From: CALNXN01 sp942490645
GTDB lineage: Bacteria > Pseudomonadota > Alphaproteobacteria > Rhodobacterales > Rhodobacteraceae
Length of the DNA stretch: 64,000 bases
Direction of reading: 5' to 3'
NCBI GenBank assembly: GCA_942490645.1
Contig: CALNXN010000002.1
Span: 372,001-436,000 of the forward strand
In this document: in pieces, positions 1 to 10,866 of the stretch
How the letters are laid out: the number at the start of each line of letters is the position of its first letter
Position numbering within the stretch: the first letter of the stretch is position 1
Made by a program: the position numbers and the translations under genes
The notes under the pieces: model-generated
Databases searched by the model: none
Seen by the model: the letters and a program-made list of their open reading frames with translations, nothing else
What the model was told of the DNA's origin: nothing

Positions 1-2
1 CC

Positions 3-1382
3 GCGATTTTGGCGCATGGCACCGAGGCGCAGAAAGACACCTACCTGCCCAATATGGTCAGCTGCGAATGGACCGGCACCATGAACCTGACCGAGCCGCA
101 TTGCGGCACCGATCTGGGCATGATGCGCACCAAGGCAGAACCGCAGGACGATGGCAGCTACAAGATTTCCGGCCAGAAGATTTTCATCTCTTCCGGCGAA
201 CATGACATGGCCGACAACATCATCCACCTTGTGCTGGGCAAAATCGTCGGTGGTCCCGAAGGCATCAAGGGTGTTTCCCTGTTCATCGTGCCCAAGTTTC
301 TGGTGAACGAAGACGGCTCGCTCGGTGCGCGCAATGGCGTATCTTGCGGCAAGATCGAAGAGAAGATGGGCATTCACGGCAACTCGACCTGCGTGATGAA
401 CTACGATGAGGCCACGGGCTACTTGCTTGGCGAAGAGCACAAAGGCATGCGCGCAATGTTCACCATGATGAACGAAGCCCGCGTCGGCGTCGGCATGCAA
501 GGCCTCGCGCAGGCGGACGTCGCCTATCAGAACGCGTTGGACTACGCCAAGGATCGCCTGCAAGGGCGCGATGTCACCGGCCCCGCGAACCCTGATGGTC
601 CTGCTGATCCGTTGATCGTGCATCCTGATATCCGTCGCAGCCTCATGGATCAGAAATCCTTTGCCGAAGGTGCGCGCGCCTTCATCCTGTGGGGCGCTAT
701 GATGATCGATGCCGCCCACCGGTCTGGTGACAAAGACGCCGATGGCCTCGTGTCGCTGCTCACTCCGGTGATCAAAGGCTTCCTGACCGATCAGGGTTAT
801 GACATGACGATCAAGGCCCAACAGGTCTATGGCGGTCACGGCTACATCGAAGAATGGGGCATGTCGCAATACACCCGCGATGCGCGCATTGCGATGATCT
901 ACGAAGGTGCCAACGGCGTTCAGGCATTGGATCTGGTTGGCCGGAAACTGGCACAGGATGGCGGCAAGCACGTCATGGCGTTCTTTGATCTGGTGAAGAA
1001 CTTCATCAAGGACAACGCAGGCCAAGACGACGCCTATGACGCCGAATTCCTGGAGCCGCTCAAAGCCGCGTCCAAAGATCTGCAGGCCGCGGGTATGTAT
1101 TTCATGCAAAACGGGATGAAAAACCCAAACAATGCATTGTCCGGCTCATATGACTTCATGCACATGTTCGGCCATGTCTGCATTGGTCTGATGTGGGCCC
1201 AGATGGGCAAAGCGGCCAAGGATGCTTTGGCATCGGGTGCCTCTGACGTGGCGTTCTATGAGACAAAGCTGGCGACCGGGCGCTACTATATGGCGCGCCA
1301 ATTGCCTGCCACCGCCTTGCATCTGGCCCGGATCAATACCGGTGCAGAAACGGTTATGGCGCTGGAAGCGGCCAACTTTTGA
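3..1382 (+). CDS. Acyl-CoA dehydrogenase, C-terminal 460 residues (5' end outside window)
   Basis: The reading frame is open to the left edge, so the N-terminal part (roughly 130 residues of a ~590-residue family) is missing. The visible part starts just before the mid beta-domain: a TMNLTEPHCGTDLG segment typical of acyl-CoA dehydrogenases, then YGGHGYIEEWGMSQYTRDARI, the flavin/active-site region near the end of the helical domain. A further ~140 residues follow, as in the long FadE/DmdC-type enzymes with an extra C-terminal domain. Such enzymes make the 2,3-double bond in acyl-CoA or 3-methylmercaptopropionyl-CoA. Which substrate is used here cannot be told. It heads a beta-oxidation gene group. 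Confidence 0.9.
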   Translation, partial: AILAHGTEAQKDTYLPNMVSCEWTGTMNLTEPHCGTDLGMMRTKAEPQDDGSYKISGQKIFISSGEHDMADNIIHLVLGKIVGGPEGIKGVSLFIVPKFLVNEDGSLGARNGVSCGKIEEKMGIHGNSTCVMNYDEATGYLLGEEHKGMRAMFTMMNEARVGVGMQGLAQADVAYQNALDYAKDRLQGRDVTGPANPDGPADPLIVHPDIRRSLMDQKSFAEGARAFILWGAMMIDAAHRSGDKDADGLVSLLTPVIKGFLTDQGYDMTIKAQQVYGGHGYIEEWGMSQYTRDARIAMIYEGANGVQALDLVGRKLAQDGGKHVMAFFDLVKNFIKDNAGQDDAYDAEFLEPLKAASKDLQAAGMYFMQNGMKNPNNALSGSYDFMHMFGHVCIGLMWAQMGKAAKDALASGASDVAFYETKLATGRYYMARQLPATALHLARINTGAETVMALEAANF

Positions 1383-1439
1383 AGACACTGGCAGGGCGCG
1401 TGTTGAGGTGCCCTGCCCCCAAATTGCAAAGGCACGGAT

Positions 1440-1652
1440 ATGCCCAAACGCTTTCGCCTGACCCGCCGCTTCCCCGTCGCCATGACCGAAGACGGCTATC
1501 GCAGGCTCAAGCGGTTTGCTGCAGACGCCGGTTTGGATGAAGGCGAAGCGCTGTCTTTTCTGTTCGAGAATTTCGATAGCGTGATGAACGAAGAAAACTT
1601 GATCGCACGATTGCGGCTTTTCAATTCTGATCTGGACGCCCGCAAGAAGTAA
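1440..1652 (+). CDS. Small conserved-looking hypothetical protein, 70 aa
   Basis: A 70-residue basic protein lying 58 bp after one acyl-CoA dehydrogenase and 29 bp before another, on the same strand, with an A/G-rich stretch ahead of its ATG. It begins MPKRFRLTRRFPVAMTE and contains a predicted helix-turn-helix-like stretch (residues 20-50, acidic and leucine-rich). No recognised domain. Its position and spacing suggest co-transcription with the dehydrogenases. A small regulatory or structural partner is possible, but no function can be assigned. Confidence 0.6.
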   Translation: MPKRFRLTRRFPVAMTEDGYRRLKRFAADAGLDEGEALSFLFENFDSVMNEENLIARLRLFNSDLDARKK

Positions 1653-1680
1653 CGCGCGAACCGCATGGGAGGGGGACGAC

Positions 1681-2838
1681 ATGAAAGATCTGGCAACAGC
1701 GTCATCAAGCTGGATGACCGACGAGCACAAGATGATCGCCGAAATGACGGCGAGTTTCATCAACACCGAATGGGCCCCAAAGTTCGAGAAATGGCGCAAG
1801 CAGGGCCAGATGGACCGCGAAACATGGGCGGAATGCGCTGAGCTTGGCCTTTTGTGCCCGTCGATCCCAGAAGAATACGGTGGAGCAGGCGGTGATTTTG
1901 GCCATGAAGCCGCGATCCTGATCGAAGCCTCTCGCGCAAACCTTGCCAGTTGGGGACATGGTATCCACTCAGGAATTGTTGCGCATTACGTGCTGGCCTA
2001 CGGCACGGACGAACAAAAGAAACGCTGGTTGCCAAAGATGGTATCAGGCGAGTTGGTCGGAGCCTTGGCCATGACCGAGCCCTCCACCGGATCGGACGTT
2101 CAATCCATCAAGACCCGCGCAATTCGCGATGGGAACGCATATCGGCTGTCAGGCCAAAAGACATTCATCACAAACGGTCAGCATGCCAATCTGATCATTG
2201 TAGCCGCCAAGACGGATCCTTCGCAAAAAGCGAAAGGTGTGTCCTTGGTCGTTGTGGAAACGGATCATGCAGAAGGCTTTGCGCGCGGCCGAAACCTGGA
2301 AAAGATCGGAATGCACGCGGCAGACACGTCTGAGCTGTTTTTCGACAATGTGGAAATTCCTCCCGAAAATATCCTCGGCGGGTCGGAAGGCCAAGGGTTT
2401 GCGCAATTGATGAACCAACTGCCTCAGGAACGCTTGATTATCGCATGTGCCGCGATCGGCGCCATGGAGGGGGCTGTAGAACGCACTGTGCAATATTGTC
2501 AGGAACGCGAAGCCTTCGGCGGCCCGATCATGCAATTTCAGAACACCCGTTTCAAGCTCGCTGAAGCCAAGACCAAGACGATGGTCAGCCGGTCGTTTTT
2601 TGATGAATGCATGGCAGAGCACCTGCGGGGTGAACTCACCGCCGACAAGGCTGCTATGTGCAAATACTGGACCACAGACACCCAGGCGTGGGTGCTGGAC
2701 GAATGCCTGCAATTGCATGGCGGTTACGGTTTCATGCAAGAGTACGCCATTGGCGAAATGTGGACCGACGCACGCGTCCAACGCATCTACGGCGGGACGA
2801 ATGAAATCATGAAAGAACTGATTGCGAGGGCTTTGTGA
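1681..2838 (+). CDS. Acyl-CoA dehydrogenase (short, ~385 aa)
   Basis: Full-length acyl-CoA dehydrogenase of standard size (385 aa): N-terminal helical domain, AMTEPSTGSDVQSIKT in the beta domain (FAD/acyl contact), SGQKTFITNG, and the C-terminal helical domain ending in LHGGYGFMQEYAIGEMWTDARVQRIYGGTNEIMKELIAR. The ATG at 1681 follows a GGGAGGGGGACGAC Shine-Dalgarno region. It catalyses FAD-dependent alpha,beta-dehydrogenation of acyl-CoA, passing electrons to ETF. It is the second dehydrogenase in the group, so the pair probably serves different chain lengths or branched substrates. Confidence 0.93.
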   Translation: MKDLATASSSWMTDEHKMIAEMTASFINTEWAPKFEKWRKQGQMDRETWAECAELGLLCPSIPEEYGGAGGDFGHEAAILIEASRANLASWGHGIHSGIVAHYVLAYGTDEQKKRWLPKMVSGELVGALAMTEPSTGSDVQSIKTRAIRDGNAYRLSGQKTFITNGQHANLIIVAAKTDPSQKAKGVSLVVVETDHAEGFARGRNLEKIGMHAADTSELFFDNVEIPPENILGGSEGQGFAQLMNQLPQERLIIACAAIGAMEGAVERTVQYCQEREAFGGPIMQFQNTRFKLAEAKTKTMVSRSFFDECMAEHLRGELTADKAAMCKYWTTDTQAWVLDECLQLHGGYGFMQEYAIGEMWTDARVQRIYGGTNEIMKELIARAL

Positions 2839-3156
2839 TTGCTTCTCAATTCGGCACTCCCATCCGTCCGGCCCTACTGGGGGAGTTAACCGGGAAAGAT
2901 GAAACGCTCTCGAAATCGAAGACCAAAGGGCGAACCCCGCCACCTCATCTAGATCTCGCTGTGCGGCACTCGGCACGTGCGACCGGGATTCACCTTTCAC
3001 TCGGCTCAACTCTCCGGCCTGCCGTGCCTCATAATGTTGGATCATCAGCCTGAATAGAACGCAAACTGAGCGACTGAATGCATCTTTCCCGACAAACTCC
3101 ACGGGGGTCTCGGGGGCGTGAAACCCCGGCGTAACCGCAACACTTAAGGACACACA
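2839..3156. other. Intergenic region, no convincing gene
   Basis: 318 bases between the acyl-CoA dehydrogenase and the GST gene. A 72-codon frame from 2835 overlaps the upstream stop and has no recognisable protein character. A short hairpin (CGGGG, 8-base loop, CCCCG, at 3111-3128) lies 29 bases before the GST ATG and might form in its leader. Otherwise I see nothing in it. Confidence 0.5.
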
Positions 3157-3795
3157 ATGACAATTAAGCTCTACTGTTTTGGAGAAAGCGGAAACGCATA
3201 TAAAGCCGCTCTTGCACTGCAGCTTTCCGGACTTGACTGGGAACCGGTCAAAGTGGATTTTTTCGCCGGTGAGACCCGAACGCCAGAGTATCGGTCTGAC
3301 GTCAATGCTATGGGCGAAGCGCCAGTGATGGTCGATGGCGATCTTAGGCTGACCCAATCCGGCGTCATTCAGGATTACGTGTCTGAAAAATCAGGAAAAT
3401 TTGGCGGGAAAGATGCGGATGAGCGCCGCGAAATACTACGCTGGGTGCTGTGGGACAATCACAAGCTCAGTTCCATGGCTGGCGTCACGCGTTTCTTGAT
3501 GAACTTTCTGCCGCCCGAGAAGCAACCCAAAGAAGTGATCGCATTTAATCAGGGCCGTTTGACTGCCGCGTATGGTGTCTTGAACAATCATCTAGAAGGC
3601 AGGAACTGGATTGTTGGCGACGACATAACCAACGCAGATCTCAGCTGCTGCGGATACCTGTTTTACCCGGAACCATTTGGCTTTGACCGGGCTGAATGGC
3701 CCAACATCGATGCGTGGCTTACGCGTCTGAGTGAACAACCAGGCTGGAAGGCCCCCTACGATTTGATGCCCGGCAGCCCCGCTGACCGCGCCTGA
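3157..3795 (+). CDS. Glutathione S-transferase family protein
   Basis: 212 residues with the two-domain GST layout. The N-terminal thioredoxin-like domain (about 1-80) begins TIKLYCFGESGNAYKA and contains the cis-proline segment GEAPVMVDGDLRLTQSGVIQDYV. The helical C-terminal domain (90-205) has the buried-Asp N-capping pattern NWIVGDDITNADLSCCGYL. It would conjugate or bind glutathione in the cytoplasm. Its place between acyl-CoA dehydrogenases and a thiolase suggests handling of a reactive thioester or alkene intermediate, which is inference. The gene ends 11 bp before the thiolase start. Confidence 0.88.
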   Translation: MTIKLYCFGESGNAYKAALALQLSGLDWEPVKVDFFAGETRTPEYRSDVNAMGEAPVMVDGDLRLTQSGVIQDYVSEKSGKFGGKDADERREILRWVLWDNHKLSSMAGVTRFLMNFLPPEKQPKEVIAFNQGRLTAAYGVLNNHLEGRNWIVGDDITNADLSCCGYLFYPEPFGFDRAEWPNIDAWLTRLSEQPGWKAPYDLMPGSPADRA

Positions 3796-3806
3796 AGGAG
3801 AAAGAT

Positions 3807-5018
3807 ATGACCGAAGCCTATATTTATGATGCCCTGCGCACACCCCGCGGCAAAGGCCGCAAAGACGGCGCATTGCATGAAGTGACCGCCCTGAGGTTGA
3901 GCGCGCAGACCTTGAACGCAGTCAAAGAACGCAACAACCTTGAAGGACATGCCGTAGAGGACGTGATCTGGGGCAACGTCACCCAGGTGATGGAACAAGG
4001 CGGATGCCTTGCCCGCTCGGCTGTGCTCGCGTCGGATCTCGATGAACGAATTCCCGGCCTTGCCATCAACCGGTTCTGTGCGTCCGGAATGGAGGCCGTA
4101 AACCTGGCTGCGAACCAAGTGCGCGGCGGCGCGGGCGAGGCTTACATCGCCGGCGGTGTCGAAATGATGGGCCGCGTCGCCATGGGATCTGACGGTGCGG
4201 CGATTGCCGTGGATCCAACGCTCGCGATGGACAAGTACTTTGTTCCACAAGGGATCAGCGCCGACATTATCGCAACGGAATATGGGTTCACACGTGATGA
4301 TGCGGACCAGTTGGCGATGGAATCCCAACGCCGGGCCAAACAGGCGTGGGATGAGAAGCGCTTTGATAGATCCGTGATCACCATTCGCGATCAAAACGGT
4401 CTCGCAATCTTGGATCACGACGAATACATGCGACCCCAGACTGATATGCAAAGTCTCGGCAGCCTCAATCCGGCATTCCAAGCAATGGGTGAGGTCATGC
4501 CCGGCTTTGATAAGGTCGCCATGATGAAGTACCCGCATCTGGAGCGGATCAACCACATCCACCATGCCGGGAACTCTTCGGGGATCGTGGATGGTGCGGC
4601 CGCCGTGTTGATCGGCTCCAAGGTGTTTGGCGAAAAATATGGGTTGAAGCCACGCGCGCGCATCCGTGCAACCGCCAAGATCGGCACCGATCCGACGATT
4701 ATGCTGACCGGCCCTGTGCCAGTGACGCATAAAATCCTTGCGGACAACGGCATGGATATCAAAGACATCGATCTCTTTGAGGTGAACGAAGCCTTTGCGT
4801 CGGTCGTGTTGCGTTTCATGCAGGCGTTTGACGTGGACAGTGACCGTGTGAATGTGAACGGCGGCTCTATCGCGATGGGTCACCCGTTGGGTGCGACAGG
4901 TGCCATGATCATCGGGACGCTTCTGGATGAGTTGGAACGCACTGACAAGGAAATGGGTCTGGCGACACTTTGCATTGCATCCGGCATGGGAGCCGCAACA
5001 ATAATCGAGCGCGTTTAA
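3807..5018 (+). CDS. fadA: Acetyl-CoA C-acyltransferase (thiolase)
   Basis: 403 residues, standard thiolase length. The nucleophile Cys91 lies in NRFCASGMEAVNLAA, the catalytic His in NGGSIAMGHPLGATGA and the second Cys in LCIASGMGAA near the C-terminus. It cleaves 3-ketoacyl-CoA with CoA, the last step of beta-oxidation. An AAGGAGAAAGAT ribosome-binding site precedes the ATG. It is followed 4 bp later by a GTG-started gene and then by the multifunctional hydratase/dehydrogenase, so the whole set looks co-transcribed. The degradative role follows from this context. The symbol is by function, not by proven orthology. Confidence 0.93.
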   Translation: MTEAYIYDALRTPRGKGRKDGALHEVTALRLSAQTLNAVKERNNLEGHAVEDVIWGNVTQVMEQGGCLARSAVLASDLDERIPGLAINRFCASGMEAVNLAANQVRGGAGEAYIAGGVEMMGRVAMGSDGAAIAVDPTLAMDKYFVPQGISADIIATEYGFTRDDADQLAMESQRRAKQAWDEKRFDRSVITIRDQNGLAILDHDEYMRPQTDMQSLGSLNPAFQAMGEVMPGFDKVAMMKYPHLERINHIHHAGNSSGIVDGAAAVLIGSKVFGEKYGLKPRARIRATAKIGTDPTIMLTGPVPVTHKILADNGMDIKDIDLFEVNEAFASVVLRFMQAFDVDSDRVNVNGGSIAMGHPLGATGAMIIGTLLDELERTDKEMGLATLCIASGMGAATIIERV

Positions 5019-5022
5019 CGCT

Positions 5023-5984
5023 GTGGCACCGCAACACACCTCACGCTCCGAAGCAGTTCGCATCTATCAAGAACTGTTGGACACCTTGTCAGATGCGATG
5101 ATGGCAAGTGACCTAGCAACCGTGCGTGCGCGAATAAAACTGCCGTTCGTGCGACGCACGCTTGCGTCGGAGGTGATCATTGAAACCGCAGCGGATATGG
5201 ACAGGGGAACACTCGCAGGTGCGCAATCGCTGTTGGCGCGCGGCGTGAACCAGTTCATCCGCCTTGCCTCGGACGCGGAGTTTTTGAGTCCGCACTATAT
5301 CGAAGGGTACCACGTGACGCATTTGCTGCGGAATGCCATGCGCGTGGCGCCCAGCTATTCGAACCGCGTCGTGATGCAGAACGATCATGGTGTGTGGAAG
5401 TTGACCGAATTGGACAGCGAGTTGGAAAACACCGAATGGCCATACAAGATGCTGTCGGTTCCCGAACGCATGCACAACACGATCCGCCTGCCCATTGATC
5501 CCGACGACATGCGGCGCACCAACGCGGAACCGCTGGCCTTGTACCAGCAGTTTCTTGACGCACTGACCAAGAAAAACGTCGAGGACGATTTTGACGGCTA
5601 TTGCGGGCTTTGCAGCTTCCCCTACACGACCCATCACGACAACAGCGACATCGTGATGGAATCGCGCAAGGATGTACGGCCTGCGTTCGACACCATTACC
5701 GAGCTGCTGGGCAAATACGAGGCGGACAAGTTTGAACGGCGCGGTGAACGCGCAGAATTCATCAGCGGCAACCTGATCTGCGGTTATCATACCTCAAGGT
5801 TCTTTCGGCGCGGACTGGTGGTGATGGGCCCCATTCACAGCCGCATGATCCTTGAACGCACCGGGCCGCACTGGCGGCTGAAATCGGTCACCAATTCGGT
5901 GACCAACGAGACTTACCCTTACTCTGATCCTGTCACCGTCAATACGCTGGTGACGATCCGTGAAATCCAAGAAAGGCAACGGCA

Positions 5985-5988
<4 letters not shown>
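5023..5988 (+). CDS. Unknown protein with two tandem NTF2/SnoaL-like repeats
   Basis: 321 residues starting at GTG 5023, 4 bp after the thiolase stop, and overlapping the next gene by an ATGA. I see an internal duplication. IYQELLDTLSDAMMASD near residue 14 and LYQQFLDALTKKNVEDD near residue 173 each begin a helix-pair followed by a beta-rich stretch (FVMxN/DHGVWKLTEL and MILERTGPHWRLKSV), the pattern of NTF2/SnoaL-type cone folds. No catalytic motif is clear. Translational coupling to fadA and fadJ-type genes implies a role in acyl-CoA turnover or its control. Confidence 0.75.
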
Positions 5989-8186
<2,198 letters not shown>

Positions 8187-8203
8187 AGCCTTTGCGATAC
8201 ACC

Positions 8204-8234
8204 AAAAAAAGGGGGGCCAGTGGCCCCCCTTTGT
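8204..8234. terminator. Bidirectional intrinsic terminator
   Basis: A perfect 8-bp stem (GGGGGGCC, loop AGT, GGCCCCCC at 8211-8229) is flanked by seven A on the left and a T-rich run on the right. It can stop the beta-oxidation operon from the left and, with the T-tract on the minus strand, the Hint-domain gene from the right. Confidence 0.85.
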
Positions 8235-8269
8235 TGTTGTACTGAGTTGCAGTCAGTTCGTTTTCACAC

Positions 8270-8959
8270 TCAGGCGATCAACACCTGATTGGTTGCCCCG
8301 ATCACGTAAGATGCACGGCTTGCAGCCACATGTGCATCCACATTCAACGTGGCGGTCAGATGTCGCGCTTCTGCCAAAGGCAACATCTGATAGGGTTGGG
8401 CATCCATATCCATCATCACGTCCAAAGACCGACAGCTTGCCGGGCAATGCACAAGCAACCCGCCTTCGGTGTAGATGACCTCGTCGCTCTCAAAGAACAG
8501 CGTGATCAACTCCATCTTTTGATGAGGATGCTGACGGGTAATGCCGCGCAGGCCCTCCAGCGCCTGCGCGGGCACCAGAGCGAATGGATCGCCATGAGTA
8601 TCACAAACCTCATCGCTTTCCAGCAGAACACCTTGATCTGGCAACAGCACCAAATCACGGCGGTTCCCGAGCGCCCCCTCGGGAACAACAACAGGCCATT
8701 GGGTCGGCGGAACCTGACCGCCCAAATCAGCCCATAAAACAGTGCGCCGTATGTCCACAATGCGCTGCATTGCGTTGTCGAAGGTCAAAACATCGTCGCC
8801 GACGGTCAACGCACTCACATCGCGCCACCCAAGGTTCGACGCCACCTTTGTGCCGGCCATCAGACCATGTGACATGGCCTCCAGACGATGCTTGTGAGCC
8901 ACAACGCCATCAGCGCCATGAAAGGCCGCCGCTGTCACGTTTACACTCCATCCAAACAT
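8270..8959 (-). CDS. Hint-domain protein lacking the usual nucleophile
   Basis: 229 residues. The core at about residues 33-70 (AGTKVASNLGWRDVSALTVGDDVLTFD) is the Hedgehog/intein start block seen in many roseobacter proteins. In self-processing Hint domains a Cys or Ser directly precedes this block. Here the preceding residues are HGLM, so autoprocessing is unlikely. The rest is beta-rich, with a VPEGALGNRRDLVLLPDQGVLLE stretch resembling the homing-end blocks. No signal peptide is apparent. The gene is monocistronic, ending at the shared terminator. Function unknown. Confidence 0.8.
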   Translation of the reverse strand: MFGWSVNVTAAAFHGADGVVAHKHRLEAMSHGLMAGTKVASNLGWRDVSALTVGDDVLTFDNAMQRIVDIRRTVLWADLGGQVPPTQWPVVVPEGALGNRRDLVLLPDQGVLLESDEVCDTHGDPFALVPAQALEGLRGITRQHPHQKMELITLFFESDEVIYTEGGLLVHCPASCRSLDVMMDMDAQPYQMLPLAEARHLTATLNVDAHVAASRASYVIGATNQVLIA

Positions 8960-9217
8960 ACGTCAGTTCACCCTTACACAACGCCGCGCCGCGCTTTGTC
9001 GACACGCCTTCAACACGGTTAAGACTTATTGATACCTGTGTCCGCGCTTTGCCCGAACTGCGGCGGGAAAGGGGCACGTAGTCCATGGTTGGCAACAATC
9101 AGTCGCTCACCTTGTCACTATGGAGGATTCTGGAAACGATATTAGCAAAAATTCGCCTGCTTGATACATCAATGGCTGATTGACGTACCCATAATGGAGA
9201 ATCACCTGACCAGCCGA

Positions 9218-9862
9218 TCAGTAGGCATAGCCAAAGCGCATTATGTCTTGCGCACATACCCTCGACACAATCGCGCGCGTCTCGTCGGTATGAACCGTCC
9301 GGTAATCTTTGGCCCGGTCAGACGCGTTGCTATGTGGTAAGTCCAACGCAAAGCCCAAGTGGCGCCAAAGCGGGGCCGCATCCTGCGAGAAATGCTCAAG
9401 CCGTATGTAAAGGTCACAGCGTTCTACACCCTCAGCAGTACACATGTAGCTGCTGGCAGGGCTGTTTTGCAGGCTGCTTTGGGTAAGCGGATCGGCGATA
9501 AAATCCGCGAAATCTGTGCGCCGCGCCAATTGCACTGCTGGATGATCGAATGTTTGTGAACGGGCCCAATGATAGTAGCTGACGACCCTGTCCCACGGGT
9601 TGCGCACAAGGGTAAAGGTGAACATCTGCGCGATTTCTGCAGGTGAGAGAACCCCATCGATGTCGGCGAGTGTGGCGTGTTTCCACAATCGTCCCTTTGG
9701 AGACAGTGCTTTCAACCGTGTGCGTCGCGCCTGCGCCTTGGGGGTGTCACCGATTAGGATGTCGTCCGCTGCGGCCCGGCTTTCCAAGGCCAGTGCCATG
9801 GACGTCCCGCCGGTTTTCGGGATGTGCACAAAGACGTAATTGCGTTTGCGTGAAATGATCAT
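9218..9862 (-). CDS. Sulfotransferase family 2-like protein
   Basis: 214 residues from the ATG at 9862, chosen because it overlaps the stop of the EamA gene (ATGA). Upstream codons read as low-complexity non-homologous sequence. Residues 13-20 (HIPKTGGT) form the 5'-phosphosulfate loop and residues 87-92 (RNPWDR) the 3'-phosphate motif that bind PAPS. Length fits the compact bacterial group. It probably sulfates a carbohydrate or small metabolite. Coupling to a drug/metabolite exporter suggests that the sulfated product, or its precursor, is transported. Confidence 0.88.
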   Translation of the reverse strand: MIISRKRNYVFVHIPKTGGTSMALALESRAAADDILIGDTPKAQARRTRLKALSPKGRLWKHATLADIDGVLSPAEIAQMFTFTLVRNPWDRVVSYYHWARSQTFDHPAVQLARRTDFADFIADPLTQSSLQNSPASSYMCTAEGVERCDLYIRLEHFSQDAAPLWRHLGFALDLPHSNASDRAKDYRTVHTDETRAIVSRVCAQDIMRFGYAY

Positions 9863-10803
9863 GCCCGGCTTCTCACCGCTATGATGATCCCCGAAAGGCC
9901 AATCAGTCCGATCCCGACCATTTGCATGGGCGTTATGACCTGCCCCATCATCACCCACCCGAAAAACGGTCCGAAGATCATGATGGAATACTCAAGAACG
10001 GACACTTGGCTGGCCTCTCCCAGTTGATAGGCACGGATCAGCAGTGCCACACCAAAGACGGACAGAACCGCCTGCATCGCCACCAGATGGGCCACATCCG
10101 TCATTGGCCAGACCCAACCGCGCGACAAGAAACCCGCCGCGCCCACCGGCACCTCTTGGTGCCAAAACGCCAGCACGATCAACATGACCGCGCCCAACAG
10201 GCCCTGCAAAAACAATATGCCGAACAACAGGCAAAGCGTGCTTTCGCCTTCGCACCAGACCCGCGTCGCCAAAGAGCCACAAGCGTAAAAGAACCCGCCC
10301 GCAACCGGCAATAGCATGATCCAGCCCGGCAGCCCGTTTTGTAGTCCCAATACGATCAAGATCCCGGAAAAGCCGACCGCTACAGCCAGTATGCGCCATG
10401 GGCCGATCGTTTGACGCAGCACGAAAACAGAGATCAACAAGACCCAGATCGGAGAGGTGAAGAGCCCCGCCAGGGATTGCGCGATCGGCATGAAGGCGAG
10501 CGATCCGAAATAACAGATCATCCCCACGGCGATCAGCAGGCTGCGCATGGCAACCGCCCAAAGGCGCAAAGGCCGCAATCCGCCAAACCCGGCACGTGAC
10601 AAGGCCCAGACCAACCCAAGTGCCAGGACCGTGCGACACGCAAGGAACTGCCAGACGCTGATCGTCTCAGCGATTACCGCCACGTATATGTCTACAAACC
10701 CGAGGATCAGCATCGCGCCGAGCATGTGGCTCGCTGCGGCGGCGGGCCTGACCTGTGCCAGTGCAATGCTCAAAAGCGCAATCCTTGGGCTTTTCAATTC
10801 CAT
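9859..10803 (-). CDS. EamA/DMT-family transporter
   Basis: About 314 residues from ATG 10803 (MELKSPRIAL). An ATG at 10836 would add 11 residues and is the alternative. The sequence is almost entirely hydrophobic, with about ten membrane segments in two EamA repeats, for example near HMLGAMLILGFVDIYVAVI and MQMVGIGLIGLSGIIIAV. Family members export or import small metabolites across the inner membrane. It is divergent from the acyl-CoA synthetase and translationally coupled to the sulfotransferase downstream. Confidence 0.88.
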   Translation of the reverse strand: MELKSPRIALLSIALAQVRPAAAASHMLGAMLILGFVDIYVAVIAETISVWQFLACRTVLALGLVWALSRAGFGGLRPLRLWAVAMRSLLIAVGMICYFGSLAFMPIAQSLAGLFTSPIWVLLISVFVLRQTIGPWRILAVAVGFSGILIVLGLQNGLPGWIMLLPVAGGFFYACGSLATRVWCEGESTLCLLFGILFLQGLLGAVMLIVLAFWHQEVPVGAAGFLSRGWVWPMTDVAHLVAMQAVLSVFGVALLIRAYQLGEASQVSVLEYSIMIFGPFFGWVMMGQVITPMQMVGIGLIGLSGIIIAVRSRA

Positions 10804-10866
10804 CAAAAGCAATATCGTGTTCTTGGACGCGCGCAAGCAATGAAGTCGTCAACGGGGAGTGAGCAA

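Noticed and set aside
2149..3357. 402-codon minus-strand frame spanning acyl-CoA dehydrogenase, spacer and GST
   Set aside because: Most of it is antisense to two genes with clear family motifs; the translation has no domain and high His/Arg/Cys content typical of a shadow frame.
3756..5063. 435-codon minus-strand frame opposite the thiolase
   Set aside because: The plus strand holds a full thiolase with its catalytic residues; the antisense product matches nothing.
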